In this document: one piece after another, positions 1 through 6,563 of the stretch
Layout of the letters: each line of letters opens with the position of its first letter
Position numbering within the stretch: position 1 is the stretch's first letter
DNA from: Maritimibacter sp.
GTDB lineage: Bacteria > Pseudomonadota > Alphaproteobacteria > Rhodobacterales > Rhodobacteraceae
Assembly (NCBI GenBank): GCA_020441225.1
Contig: JAGRMP010000076.1
Location: forward strand, 1-12,678
Direction: 5' to 3'
DNA: 12,678 nucleotides
Program-made: the position numbers and the translations under genes
The notes under the pieces: generated by a model
What the model was told of the DNA's origin: nothing
Databases searched by the model: none
What the model saw: the letters and a program-made list of their open reading frames with translations, nothing else

Positions 1-154
1 CGGCAAGGAGGTGCTGGCGGTCGTCAACTTCCCGCCGCGCCAGATCGGCAAGTTCATGTCCGAGGCGCTGGTGTTGGGCCTGCCCGACGACAATGGCGAG
101 GTGGTGCTGATCACGCCCGACAAGGATGTGCCGGACGGGGGGCGGATGTTCTGA
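1..154 (+). CDS. csaA: CsaA-like tRNA-binding-domain protein, 3' end only
   Basis: Only the last 50 codons are in the window; the reading frame starts at base 2 and ends in TGA at 152-154. The visible residues include AVVNFPPRQIGKFMSEALVLG followed by a short acidic loop and the end VPDGGRMF. This matches my recollection of the C-terminal half of CsaA-type tRNA-binding-domain (OB-fold) proteins, which carry a VVNFPP-R-I-x-F-SEVLVLG block and finish with a VPNG-like segment. CsaA is a small cytosolic dimer described as binding tRNA and having export-chaperone activity. The stop codon overlaps the ATG of the following dehydrogenase by one base, so the two genes are probably co-transcribed and translationally coupled. 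The N-terminal half cannot be assessed. The alternative is the C-terminal domain of a methionyl-tRNA synthetase, but the ending right after the VPDGG segment favours the free-standing protein. Confidence 0.8.
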   Translation, partial: GKEVLAVVNFPPRQIGKFMSEALVLGLPDDNGEVVLITPDKDVPDGGRMF

Positions 155-1116
155 TGAAAAAGGTTCTCATCACCCGACCGATCCAACAGCCGGTGGCCGA
201 CGCGCTCAGCGAGAGCTGCCAGGTCGCCCTGCGCGACGTGTCCACCGGCATGACGACCGACGAAATGGTCGCGGCGCTCGGCCGGTACGACGCCATCCTG
301 CCGACGCTGGGCGACGATTTTTCGGCCGAGGTGTTCGAGGCCGCCGCCGCCAGGGGCGAGATCCGCACGCAGATCCTCGCCAACAACGGCGTGGGCTACA
401 ACCACATCGACGCGGCCGCTGCCGAGGCCCACGGGATCGCCGTCACCAACACGCCCGGCGTGCTGACGGATGCGACCGCCGATGTCGGGCTTCTGCTCCT
501 CCTGATGACCGCGCGCCGCGCGGGCGCGGGCGAACGGCAGGTGCGGGCGGGGCAGTGGAAAGGCTGGTCGCCCGCCGACGCGCTCGGCACGCATGTGACG
601 GGCAAAAAGGTCGGCATCCTCGGCATGGGCCGGATCGGCCAGGCGGTGGCGCGGCGCTGCCATTACGGTTTCGGCATGGAGGTGGCCTATGTCGCCCGCT
701 CCGACAAGGCGCTTCCCTACCCCGCGACCCGGATGGAGAGCCCGGCGGCGCTGGCCGCGGCGGTGGACTTCCTCGTCATCACCGTGCCGGGCGGGGCCGA
801 GACCCGGCACCTGGTCGATGCGGACGTGCTCGCGGCGATGCCGCCGCATGCCATGCTCATCAACATCGCCCGGGGCGAAGTGGTGGACGAGCCAGCGCTG
901 ATCGCCGCACTGGAGGCGGGGGGGATCGCCGGTGCGGGGCTCGACGTCTACGAACACGAGCCGGAGGTGCCGCCGGCGCTCCTCGCGATGGAAAACGTCA
1001 CCCTGCTCCCGCATATCGGCTCGGCCACGCTCGAGACCCGCACCGCGATGGGCATGCTGGCGGCGGAGAACATCCTCGCGCAGTTTGCAGGCCGCCCGCT
1101 GGTCACACCGGTCTGA
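154..1116 (+). CDS. D-2-hydroxyacid dehydrogenase (glyoxylate/hydroxypyruvate reductase-like)
   Basis: A 320-residue NAD(P)-dependent dehydrogenase of the D-isomer-specific 2-hydroxyacid family, which reduces 2-keto acids such as glyoxylate or hydroxypyruvate to the D-hydroxyacid in the cytosol. The substrate-binding segment shows NNGVGYNHID at about residues 77-86. The nucleotide-binding domain begins with VGILGMGRIG, giving the GxGxxG glycines 157, 159 and 162. The catalytic triad of the family is visible as Arg240 (INIARGE), Glu269 (YEHEP) and His287 (LLPHIGSAT). Length is normal for the family (310-330). The start at 154 overlaps the upstream stop by one base, and a G-rich stretch lies just before it, so coupling to the upstream gene is likely. 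Arg/Ser positions following the GxGxxG fold (ARSD at 181-184) would suit NADP better than NAD, an inference only. The exact substrate cannot be read from sequence; GhrB/GyaR-type reductase is the best guess. Confidence 0.93.
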   Translation: MKKVLITRPIQQPVADALSESCQVALRDVSTGMTTDEMVAALGRYDAILPTLGDDFSAEVFEAAAARGEIRTQILANNGVGYNHIDAAAAEAHGIAVTNTPGVLTDATADVGLLLLLMTARRAGAGERQVRAGQWKGWSPADALGTHVTGKKVGILGMGRIGQAVARRCHYGFGMEVAYVARSDKALPYPATRMESPAALAAAVDFLVITVPGGAETRHLVDADVLAAMPPHAMLINIARGEVVDEPALIAALEAGGIAGAGLDVYEHEPEVPPALLAMENVTLLPHIGSATLETRTAMGMLAAENILAQFAGRPLVTPV

Positions 1117-1152
1117 AGGCGTGGCCCTGGCCGCGATCTGCGCGAGATGGCA

Positions 1153-1164
1153 GTTAGCGCTATC
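1153..1164. promoter_or_regulatory. LacI-type operator-like palindrome GTTAGCGCTATC
   Basis: The 12 bases read GTTAGC/GCTATC, an even-centred palindrome with one mismatched pair and a perfect TAGCGCTA core. LacI-family sugar regulators of alphaproteobacteria commonly bind such CG-centred palindromes. It lies in the gap between two convergent genes, where no gene start is found on either side, so it has no obvious target. It may be chance or a leftover of a lost neighbour. Confidence 0.25.
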
Positions 1165-1191
1165 GGTAAATAAATCAAAGGCATGACGGGG

Positions 1192-1207
1192 TGTGCGAGC
1201 TCGCACA
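1192..1207. repeat. Perfect 16-bp palindrome between convergent genes
   Basis: TGTGCGAG is followed directly by its reverse complement CTCGCACA. It sits between the dehydrogenase stop (1116) and the tdk stop (1271). As RNA it would fold into a five- or six-pair stem with a small loop on either strand, so it could slow or end transcription from both sides. There is no T-run on either side, so a standard intrinsic terminator is not supported. A protein-binding site is the alternative. Confidence 0.45.
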
Positions 1208-1270
1208 TCCTCGCATGTCGTCGTCCTTTGGTTCGGAAATCCCTCGGGGGCTGGTCCCCCAATGTCCTGT

Positions 1271-1861
1271 TCAATCGGCTGGCCGGTCACCCACCGCCTC
1301 GCGCCAGTGCCGCCGGCACAGGCTCACGTAGCTTTCGTTGCCGCCGATCACCACCTGGTCGCCCGCGGTGAGCACGTTGCCGTCGGCGTCCTGGCGCACA
1401 ACCATCGTCGCCTTCTTGCCGCAATGGCAGATCGTGCGCGCCTCGCGCATTTCGTCGGCGAGCGCGAGCAGGGTGGCGGAGCCGGGGAACAGCTTGCCCT
1501 GGAAATCCACCCGCAGCCCGTAGGCCATGACCGGCACGCCGAGATCGTCGACCGCGCGGGCGAGCTGCCAGACCTGGTCGGGCTCGAGAAACTGTGCCTC
1601 GTCGATGAAGATGCAGGCGACCGGCCCGAGGCCAAGCCGGGTCTCGATCTTGGCGAACATGTCCTCGCCCGCGACGAACGTATCGGCGGGGGCGGAAATG
1701 CCGATCCGGCTGCCGATCACGCCGTCGCCGGCGCGGTCATCGAGCTTGGCGGTGATGAGGTAGGTCTCCATCCCGCGTTCGCGGTAGTTGTAGGCGGCCT
1801 GCAGGAGCAGCGTCGACTTGCCCGCATTCATCGTCGAGTAATGGAAATAGAGCTTGGCCAT
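1271..1861 (-). CDS. tdk: Thymidine kinase
   Basis: A 196-residue type II (bacterial) thymidine kinase, which phosphorylates thymidine with ATP in the salvage route to dTMP. The phosphate-binding loop STMNAGKST is at residues 9-17. The Walker B-like segment IFIDEAQF ends at residue 91 and carries Glu88, the expected catalytic base. The lasso/zinc domain shows TICHCGKK with Cys145 and Cys147, and later SLCRRHW with Cys182 and His185, the same four-ligand arrangement as in the E. coli enzyme. The thymidine-contacting GGNESYVSLC region is intact at 173-182. Length is normal. There is no clear Shine-Dalgarno sequence before the ATG, and its upstream neighbour is a long gap, so it is probably a single-gene unit. 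It converges with the dehydrogenase gene across a 154-bp gap. Confidence 0.96.
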   Translation of the reverse strand: MAKLYFHYSTMNAGKSTLLLQAAYNYRERGMETYLITAKLDDRAGDGVIGSRIGISAPADTFVAGEDMFAKIETRLGLGPVACIFIDEAQFLEPDQVWQLARAVDDLGVPVMAYGLRVDFQGKLFPGSATLLALADEMREARTICHCGKKATMVVRQDADGNVLTAGDQVVIGGNESYVSLCRRHWREAVGDRPAD

Positions 1862-2042
1862 GGCGACGGACTAGCGCCGCTCACGGGCTTGCGCAAGACG
1901 GGCGCGGCCGGTCCGTGCCGGGCTGTGGCGGTCGAGCTATCGGCGGCCCTCAACGGCGCGCCTCGCGCGGCCCCGGGACGGGAAGGAAGGGAGACGGGTC
2001 CGGAATGGGAAACTGGAGGTCCTGGGCGTCGCCGCCCTGGGG

Positions 2043-2165
2043 ATGGAACAGACCCCCCGCACCTTTACGCTTCCGAACACCGCCGCGAACCGCCAGGCGG
2101 CCCGCCTCGCCGCACACACAAGCGACGATCCCCTCCATGCCGACGTTTGCACGCCGGATACTTGA
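2043..2165 (+). CDS. Possible small protein of 40 residues
   Basis: A short open frame, from ATG at 2043 to TGA at 2163, starting MEQTPRTFTLPNTAANRQ and ending in DVCTPDT. The composition is balanced and protein-like, and about three quarters of the third codon positions are G or C. The frame stays open upstream through residues reading KLEVLGVAALG, but no ATG or GTG is found there, so the piece could also be the end of a decayed gene. The ribosome-binding site is poor (CTGGGG immediately before the ATG). I do not recognise a family. It lies in the same direction as, and 134 bp ahead of, the CII-like regulator. Confidence 0.25.
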   Translation: MEQTPRTFTLPNTAANRQAARLAAHTSDDPLHADVCTPDT

Positions 2166-2175
2166 TACTGGTGAC

Positions 2176-2204
2176 GTGACCGCCTTGGCAGTCCCGGTTA
2201 ATAA
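2176..2204 (+). promoter_or_regulatory. Candidate sigma-70 promoter for the CII-like gene
   Basis: GTGACC at 2176-2181 (four of six matches to the -35 consensus) is followed after exactly 17 bases by TAATAA at 2199-2204, in the only AT-rich part of the gap. Transcription would start near 2211 and leave a leader of about 90 bases before the ATG at 2300. This is a visual match only. Confidence 0.3.
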
Positions 2205-2213
2205 GCCATTCAC

Positions 2214-2226
2214 ATTCGACACGAAT
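2214..2226. promoter_or_regulatory. Small palindrome ATTCG-ACA-CGAAT, possible operator
   Basis: Perfect five-base arms around three bases, lying at the predicted transcription start of the regulator gene. A site here would block initiation, which would suit self-repression by the downstream helix-turn-helix protein. Short arms mean chance is possible. Confidence 0.3.
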
Positions 2227-2299
2227 AATGGGAAAACGATCCGGCATTTCCCCGCGACCGGGATGGAAACCCTCGGGCCGCGGGAGAACGGGGGACAGT

Positions 2300-2770
2300 A
2301 TGGCCGGTATGGGCGATTATCTTAAAAAACACACCGAGGCGCTCGTGAAGGATGTCGGCATTGAAGCCGCTTGCGAGCTGGCCGGGAAATCCAAGGCGAC
2401 ACTGGGCCGCTATTACTCCAGCGCCGCCGAACATGCCGACCGTTTCATGCCGATCGACACCGTCGCGGCGATCGAGGCGGCCGCGCGCTATCCGCATGTG
2501 ACCTCGGCGCTGGCCGAGATTTCCGGGCACACGATCACGGCGGGGGCCGAAGGCCGCAACGCGCCGGGGGGCGGGGTCAACACCGACGTGATCGCGCTGA
2601 GCCAGCGGTTCGCGATGCTGATGGGAGAATACCATCAGTCCATCGAAGACGGGATCATCACCGTGAACGAGGCCAAACGGCTCCTGCGCGAAACCCTCGC
2701 GCTGCAGCAGGTCCTGGTCGACATGAAGCTGCATCTCGAGGAAGAGACCACCGTTACCGGCGGGTCATAG
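2300..2770 (+). CDS. CII-like helix-turn-helix regulator
   Basis: A 156-residue cytosolic protein. The first 60 residues form a predicted DNA-binding helix-turn-helix unit: GIEAACELAGKSKATLGRYYS, in which AACELAGKSKATLGRYY resembles the turn and recognition helix of phage CII/Cro-type regulators. It continues with DRFMPIDTVAAIEAAA, similar to my recollection of the phage regulatory protein CII (CP76) family that occurs in many Rhodobacterales. The C-terminal half, ending in LALQQVLVDMKLHLEEE, is predicted to be helical and may mediate dimerisation. The start at 2300 is chosen because GGGGGA lies four bases upstream; the frame is open to an earlier ATG at 2228, but those residues are Arg/Gly/Pro-rich and unlikely to be coding. 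No phage genes are nearby, so it is probably a domesticated chromosomal regulator. The targets are unknown. Confidence 0.7.
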   Translation: MAGMGDYLKKHTEALVKDVGIEAACELAGKSKATLGRYYSSAAEHADRFMPIDTVAAIEAAARYPHVTSALAEISGHTITAGAEGRNAPGGGVNTDVIALSQRFAMLMGEYHQSIEDGIITVNEAKRLLRETLALQQVLVDMKLHLEEETTVTGGS

Positions 2771-2810
2771 GGGAAGGTAGTGGACAGGTTCGCGGGCGCA
2801 GTTCGTCCGG

Positions 2811-3161
2811 CTAGCCTTCGAGCAAGGCAACCGGAGCGGTCGGTTCGCGGGCGAAATCGAGCGGCGCCTTGTCGATCGCGGCCGTCGCCTGTTTGAACTC
2901 ATAGCGCATCAGATCGCCGTCGGCTTCCGAGGCCACGATCAGGCAACGGTACAGGTGCCGGCTGCCCTCGTAGAGATCGACCAGACCGCGCAGTTTGGGG
3001 GCATTGACGATGTCGAGGGCAAAGCCGCCGTCGCGGAAGTCGAGCACCGGGTACAGGGTGAATTCATCGACCGCGACCCTGAGCCGGGACTTCTGTCGCC
3101 GGTCACGGTTGCGCGCCTTCTCCAACCCGTCCTGGACTTCTTTCGGCAAGAACGTCGTCAT
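2811..3161 (-). CDS. Conserved hypothetical protein, weakly PilZ-like
   Basis: A 116-residue soluble protein with no signal peptide or membrane segment. The start at 3161 (MTTFLPKEVQ) is supported by GGAGGGG seven bases upstream, better than the ATG 24 bases earlier. A basic stretch RNRDRRQKSRLRV at residues 17-29 is followed by VLDFRDGGFALD at 39-50 and then by beta-strand-like segments (LVDLYEGSRHLYRCLIVASE). The order basic RxxxR segment, then an acidic-plus-glycine turn, is reminiscent of PilZ domains that bind cyclic-di-GMP, but the second motif lacks the expected serine, so this is only a suggestion. Similar short proteins are, as far as I recall, annotated as hypothetical in Rhodobacterales. 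It is convergent with the CII-like gene, 40 bp away, and has its own candidate promoter, so it is separate from the cob operon that ends 97 bp upstream. Confidence 0.75.
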   Translation of the reverse strand: MTTFLPKEVQDGLEKARNRDRRQKSRLRVAVDEFTLYPVLDFRDGGFALDIVNAPKLRGLVDLYEGSRHLYRCLIVASEADGDLMRYEFKQATAAIDKAPLDFAREPTAPVALLEG

Positions 3162-3188
3162 GACAAACCCCTCCACACCCCGCACTCA

Positions 3189-3216
3189 AGAATGGGGATC
3201 GGTACGATTCGGTCAA
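3189..3216 (-). promoter_or_regulatory. Candidate promoter for the 116-residue hypothetical gene
   Basis: On the minus strand TTGACC (3216-3211, five of six matches) is followed by a 16-base spacer and CATTCT (3194-3189). Transcription would start about 20 bases ahead of the start codon, close to the GGAGGGG ribosome-binding site. The -10 element is weak. Confidence 0.35.
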
Positions 3217-3257
3217 GTGACGCTTTCGTGTCGGTTTCGCGGCGGGCCCCGGCGGCC

Positions 3258-4049
3258 TCAGGTGTTGTGCTCTTCGACCAGGTCGACGCCCACGACCGGG
3301 CGCAGAACATGCGGTCGCGTAGGGTCATAGAGCGCGCTGTCGGCAAAGTCGCGGATCGTGCCAAGGGCCGGGCCGACGAGGATCAGCGCGGTGCGGGTGA
3401 TCTTCTCGGCGCGCACCTTGAGGCGGATGTCGGCGAGCGTGCCGCGGATCAGCATCTGGTCGGGCCAGCCGACCCGGTAGGCGACGACCGCCGGGCATTC
3501 GGCCCCGTAATGCGGGGTGAGCACGCGTTCGATCTCGCGCATGTTGCGCACCGCGAGGTGGATCGCGAGGGTCGCGCCGGTGCGGGCGAAATTCTCCAGG
3601 TTCTCGCCCTCGGGCATCGCGGTCGATTGCATCGACATCCGGGTGAGCACGATCGACTGCGCGATCTCGGGGACGGTCAACTCCTGCCCCAGCGCGGCGG
3701 CGGCGGCGGCATAGGCGGGCACGCCGGGCACGATCTCGTAAGCGATCCCGTCCGCGCGCAGCCGCCGGATCTGCTCGGCGATGGCGCCGTAAAGGCTCGG
3801 GTCGCCCGAATGCACCCGGGCGACGTCCTCGCCCCGGTCGCGCGCGGCGAGGATCTCGGCATGCGTCGCGTCGAGCGTCATCGGCGCCGTGTCCAGCACC
3901 CGGGCACCTTCGGGCGCACCGGCGACGACCTCGGGCGGCACGAGGGAGCCGGCGTAGAGGCAGACCGGGCAGGCGGCGATCAGGCGCTGCGCCTTGAGCG
4001 TGAGCAGCTCCGGGTCGCCCGGACCCGCGCCGATGAAATAGACCTTCAT
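3258..4049 (-). CDS. cobM: Precorrin-4 / cobalt-precorrin-4 C11-methyltransferase
   Basis: A 263-residue SAM-dependent methyltransferase of the cobalamin pathway (CobM, CbiF in the cobalt-early route) that methylates C11 of the macrocycle. The tetrapyrrole-methylase fold begins with VYFIGAGPGDPELLTLKA (GAGPGDPELLT at 7-17). The second conserved loop HSGDPSLYG is at 80-88, and PGVPAYAAAAAALG follows near 108-121. The TRMSMQSTAMPEGENL region near 136-151 is typical of the C11 enzymes. Length matches the family. Its ATG overlaps the TGA of the cbiG-cobJ fusion by four bases (ATGA), so translation is coupled. It is the last gene of the operon. No clear T-run terminator follows its stop at 3258. 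Confidence 0.96.
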   Translation of the reverse strand: MKVYFIGAGPGDPELLTLKAQRLIAACPVCLYAGSLVPPEVVAGAPEGARVLDTAPMTLDATHAEILAARDRGEDVARVHSGDPSLYGAIAEQIRRLRADGIAYEIVPGVPAYAAAAAALGQELTVPEIAQSIVLTRMSMQSTAMPEGENLENFARTGATLAIHLAVRNMREIERVLTPHYGAECPAVVAYRVGWPDQMLIRGTLADIRLKVRAEKITRTALILVGPALGTIRDFADSALYDPTRPHVLRPVVGVDLVEEHNT

Positions 4050-5860
4050 GACAAATCTCCGTCGATCCGGCGGGCATAGCCGCGCGGCGTGTACATCCGG
4101 GGGCCTTCGCCGAGTTGGGCGAGACGCGAGTTGGACGAGCCGACCAGAACGACCGTGAGCATGTCCACCTCGTCGACCTCCAGATCGGCAAGCCTACGGT
4201 AGCGTATGGTTTCCTCGGGCCGCCCGAGGTTGGACGCGAGCAGCACCGGCGTGTCGGCGGGCCGGTGGTCGAGCAGGATGTCGCGCGCCTCGGCGAGCAG
4301 CGTGCGGCGGCGCTTCGACACCGGGTTGTAGAAGGCGATCACGAAATCGCCCGCGGCGGCGGCGTGGAGGCGGCGCACGATGTCCTCGCGCGGGGTCAGC
4401 AGATCGCTGAGCGAGATGGCGCAGAAATCGTGGCCCAGAGGCGCGCCCGCCCGGGCGGCGGCGGCCTGCAGCGCCGAGATGCCGGGGGCCGAGACCACCT
4501 CGACCCGGCGCGCGGCGTCGCTCACCCCGTGCTGATCGGGGCCCCGGTCGAGCAGTTCGAACACCAGCGCGCCCATCGCGTAGATCCCGGCATCGCCCGA
4601 GGAGACGAGCGCGACCCGGCGGCCCTTGCCCGCTTCTTCGAGCGCGTAGCGGCAGCGGTCCTCCTCGGCCCCGAGCGGGAAATCGGTGCGCGTCTTCCCG
4701 GCCGCCAGCGGCCCGAGCAGGTCGATATAGAGCCCGTAACCCACCAGCTCTTCGGCCCCGGCGATGAGCTTCGAGGCTTCCGGCGTGCGCCAGCCCGATT
4801 GCCCCGGGCCGATGCCGACGATGGCGAGATGCCCGCGCGGCCGGCCCTTGAGCGCGGTGATCGGCGCGGGCGTCTTGGCGAGCGCGCAGGTGGTGGCGGC
4901 GGTCTTCTGCTTTTCGACGACAAGCTCCGTGCCCTCTGCGGCGGCGAGCGCGGCGGCCTCGGCCACGCCGTGGGTACCGACCTCAGCGAAGACCACTTCT
5001 GACGGGTTGGCAAGGCGGGGCGTCATCGCTTCCAGCGCGTCGGCGGGGAAGACCCGAAGCGGCACGCCCAGCCTGGCGGCGAGGGCGTTCACCGCGGGTT
5101 CGTCGGCCTTCAGATCCAGCGTCGCAATCGCGGCGATGGCACCGGGGGCGACATGAGCTTCGGCGAGGGTCTGGGCGACCAGCCGGTCAAGCTCGAACAC
5201 ATCCGCGCCGCGCGCACAGCCGACGCCGAGGATATGGGTTTGCGGATGGTAGACCAACCGCGAGGCCCCGCCGTCGACCGGCGCCTCGGTCACGGTGAGA
5301 TCGACCGGCCCGGCCTCGTCACCCTCGAGGTCGAAGATGTTCTCTCCGATGATCCGGGGTTTCGCGCCCGAGAGCAGCGCCGCCATCACCGGCTTGGCAT
5401 CGCCCGGGTTGGCCAGCCGGTAGCCCAGGGGCGGCTCGTCCAGCGCCACGCCAAGGGCCACGTCGCCCGCGGTGGTGACGGCGGCCCTGGCCTCCAGCAC
5501 CTCGGCGATCTCGCGCGCAAGCCGGTTGGCGCCGCGATGGCCGCCGAGGAGCGGGACGACCACCGCGCCATCGTCGGAGACCGCGAGCACCGGCGGTTCG
5601 GTGGTCTTGTCGGCGAGCATCGGAGCGACGGCGCGCACCAGTATACCCGCGGCGCAGACGCCGATCACCGGGGTGCCGGCAGCGAACAGATCACGCATAT
5701 GGGTGAGCGCGTTGGGAAACCAGGCGTCGGCCCGGTCCACCCGGCCCTCGCGGCCATGCAGCGCCGCGCCGAGGGCGTCGGCGATGCGGCGGGCCACCGG
5801 TTCGCCCGCACGGTTGAGGGCGATGACGACGGGCGCGGTCACGTCGGAGTTTTGAGCCAC
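4046..5860 (-). CDS. cobJ: Fusion of CbiG and precorrin-3B C17-methyltransferase (CobJ/CbiH)
   Basis: A 604-residue two-domain protein. Residues 1 to about 335 are a full-length CbiG: the N-terminal domain has the PLLGGHRGAN motif at 104-112 and the C-terminal, CobE-like domain has ILGVGCARG at 210-218 and EVGTHGVAEAAAL at 293-305. CbiG opens the ring-A lactone and releases acetaldehyde. From about 343 the protein is CobJ/CbiH, the SAM-dependent enzyme that methylates C17 and contracts the ring: HLAIVGIGPG at 344-353, SSGDAGIYAMG at 420-430 and FYNPVSKRR at 510-518. The fused activities act close together in the pathway. The GTG at 5860 is chosen because AAAGG lies about nine bases upstream; a second GTG at 5842 forms a GTGA overlap with the cobI stop and is an alternative. 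The frame is open far upstream to 6295 only because it shadows cobI. Its own ribosome-binding site may let it be translated despite the cobI frameshift. Confidence 0.93.
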   Translation of the reverse strand: MAQNSDVTAPVVIALNRAGEPVARRIADALGAALHGREGRVDRADAWFPNALTHMRDLFAAGTPVIGVCAAGILVRAVAPMLADKTTEPPVLAVSDDGAVVVPLLGGHRGANRLAREIAEVLEARAAVTTAGDVALGVALDEPPLGYRLANPGDAKPVMAALLSGAKPRIIGENIFDLEGDEAGPVDLTVTEAPVDGGASRLVYHPQTHILGVGCARGADVFELDRLVAQTLAEAHVAPGAIAAIATLDLKADEPAVNALAARLGVPLRVFPADALEAMTPRLANPSEVVFAEVGTHGVAEAAALAAAEGTELVVEKQKTAATTCALAKTPAPITALKGRPRGHLAIVGIGPGQSGWRTPEASKLIAGAEELVGYGLYIDLLGPLAAGKTRTDFPLGAEEDRCRYALEEAGKGRRVALVSSGDAGIYAMGALVFELLDRGPDQHGVSDAARRVEVVSAPGISALQAAAARAGAPLGHDFCAISLSDLLTPREDIVRRLHAAAAGDFVIAFYNPVSKRRRTLLAEARDILLDHRPADTPVLLASNLGRPEETIRYRRLADLEVDEVDMLTVVLVGSSNSRLAQLGEGPRMYTPRGYARRIDGDLS

Positions 5861-6563
5861 GGATCGGCACCTTTCGTCACGAGGATCATCGAGAAATAGG
5901 GGGCGGGGTCGGGCGCCTCGGCGAGCGGCAGGATGCGCTGCTCCGGCAGCGTCGCGCGCTCGATATAGCGGGCGTTCTCGGTGAGGCCGAGGTCCTCCAG
6001 TAGCGCCCGGATCCGGCCGAGATGCCGGCCGAGCTTCATCACCGCGAAACTGTCCGCGGCAACCATACGCTTCCGAAGGGTATCGCTGTCGAGCGGCGCG
6101 GGCAAGGTCGCGAGGACCTCGTTGCGGGCGACCAGCGGCAGGCCGAGGGCGGAGGCGGCGGCGGCGATGGAGGTGATGCCGGGCACGACCTCGACCGCGT
6201 AGGCCGCGGACAGCCGGGCGTGCAGATACATGAACGAGCCGTAGAAGAGAAGAACGGATCGCCCTCGCACAGCACCGCCACGTCCAGCCCCGCATCGAGC
6301 GCGGTCGCGATCTCTTCGGCGCCTGCGTCGTACCCCGCCTGGGCCGGGCCGCGGTCGGTGGTGATCGGGATCTCGATCACGATCTCGCGGGCCGCGGGGT
6401 TCATATGCGGCGCGGCGATGGACCGCGCGAAGCTCTCGGTGCCGGGCAGCGCCGGGTAGGCGATCACCGGCGCTGCGCCGAGCGCCTTCGCCGCCTTGAG
6501 GGTCACAAGCTCCGGGTCGCCGGGGCCAAGCCCGACGCCGATCATCCTGCCCGGTGCGGTCAT
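5839..6563 (-). pseudogene. cobI: Precorrin-2 C20-methyltransferase, frameshifted by a 5-bp duplication
   Basis: CobI (CbiL in the cobalt-early route) adds the C20 methyl group to precorrin-2 using SAM. The N-terminal half runs from ATG at 6563 (ATGA overlap with the cobL stop): MIGVGLGPGDPELVTLKAAK at 7-26, through DVAVLCEGDPFF ending at residue 105. The rest, YGSFMYLHARLSAAYAVEVVPGITS and on to the stop at 5839, is intact in another frame. The break is a tandem TCTTC-TCTTC (6253-6244 on the plus-strand numbering) where CCG TTC TTC TAC is expected. Removing five bases restores a 239-residue protein of normal length with a perfect EGDPFFYGS motif. As read, the product loses frame after residue 105 and ends near 6039. 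A -1 ribosomal slip would also rejoin the halves with two extra residues, but I see no standard slippery heptamer. Both halves look otherwise uneroded, so the event is recent, reversible or an assembly error. Confidence 0.9.
6244..6253. repeat. 5-bp tandem duplication GAAGA-GAAGA that breaks cobI
   Basis: GAAGA at 6244-6248 is repeated at 6249-6253, giving TCTTC twice in the cobI coding direction. It is the only disruption between the two cobI halves and falls on the codons for the conserved Phe-Phe-Tyr. Short tandem copies of this type arise by replication slippage and can revert by the same route. Confidence 0.85.

Larger units (their letters stand above)
1862..2299. other. Intergenic region between tdk and the CII-like regulator
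   Basis: This 438-bp divergent gap should contain the promoters of tdk (leftward) and of the regulator at 2300 (rightward). The left two thirds are very GC-rich. The stretch from about 2195 to 2245 is clearly more AT-rich and holds the candidate promoter and the ATTCG/CGAAT palindrome listed separately. A 40-codon reading frame at 2043-2165 is listed with low confidence. I see no tRNA, no riboswitch and no terminator with a T-run. Confidence 0.6.

Noticed and set aside
2228..2299. Earlier ATG of the CII-like gene, adding 24 residues
   Set aside because: The added residues are Arg/Gly/Pro-rich, and the ATG at 2300 has a G-rich ribosome-binding site; the earlier ATG follows directly on the palindrome with no such site.
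5861..6295. N-terminal extension of the cbiG-cobJ frame to 749 residues
   Set aside because: The extra residues are Arg/Ala/Pro-rich and overlap the cobI coding sequence in another frame; a GTG with a ribosome-binding site at 5860 gives the expected CbiG start.
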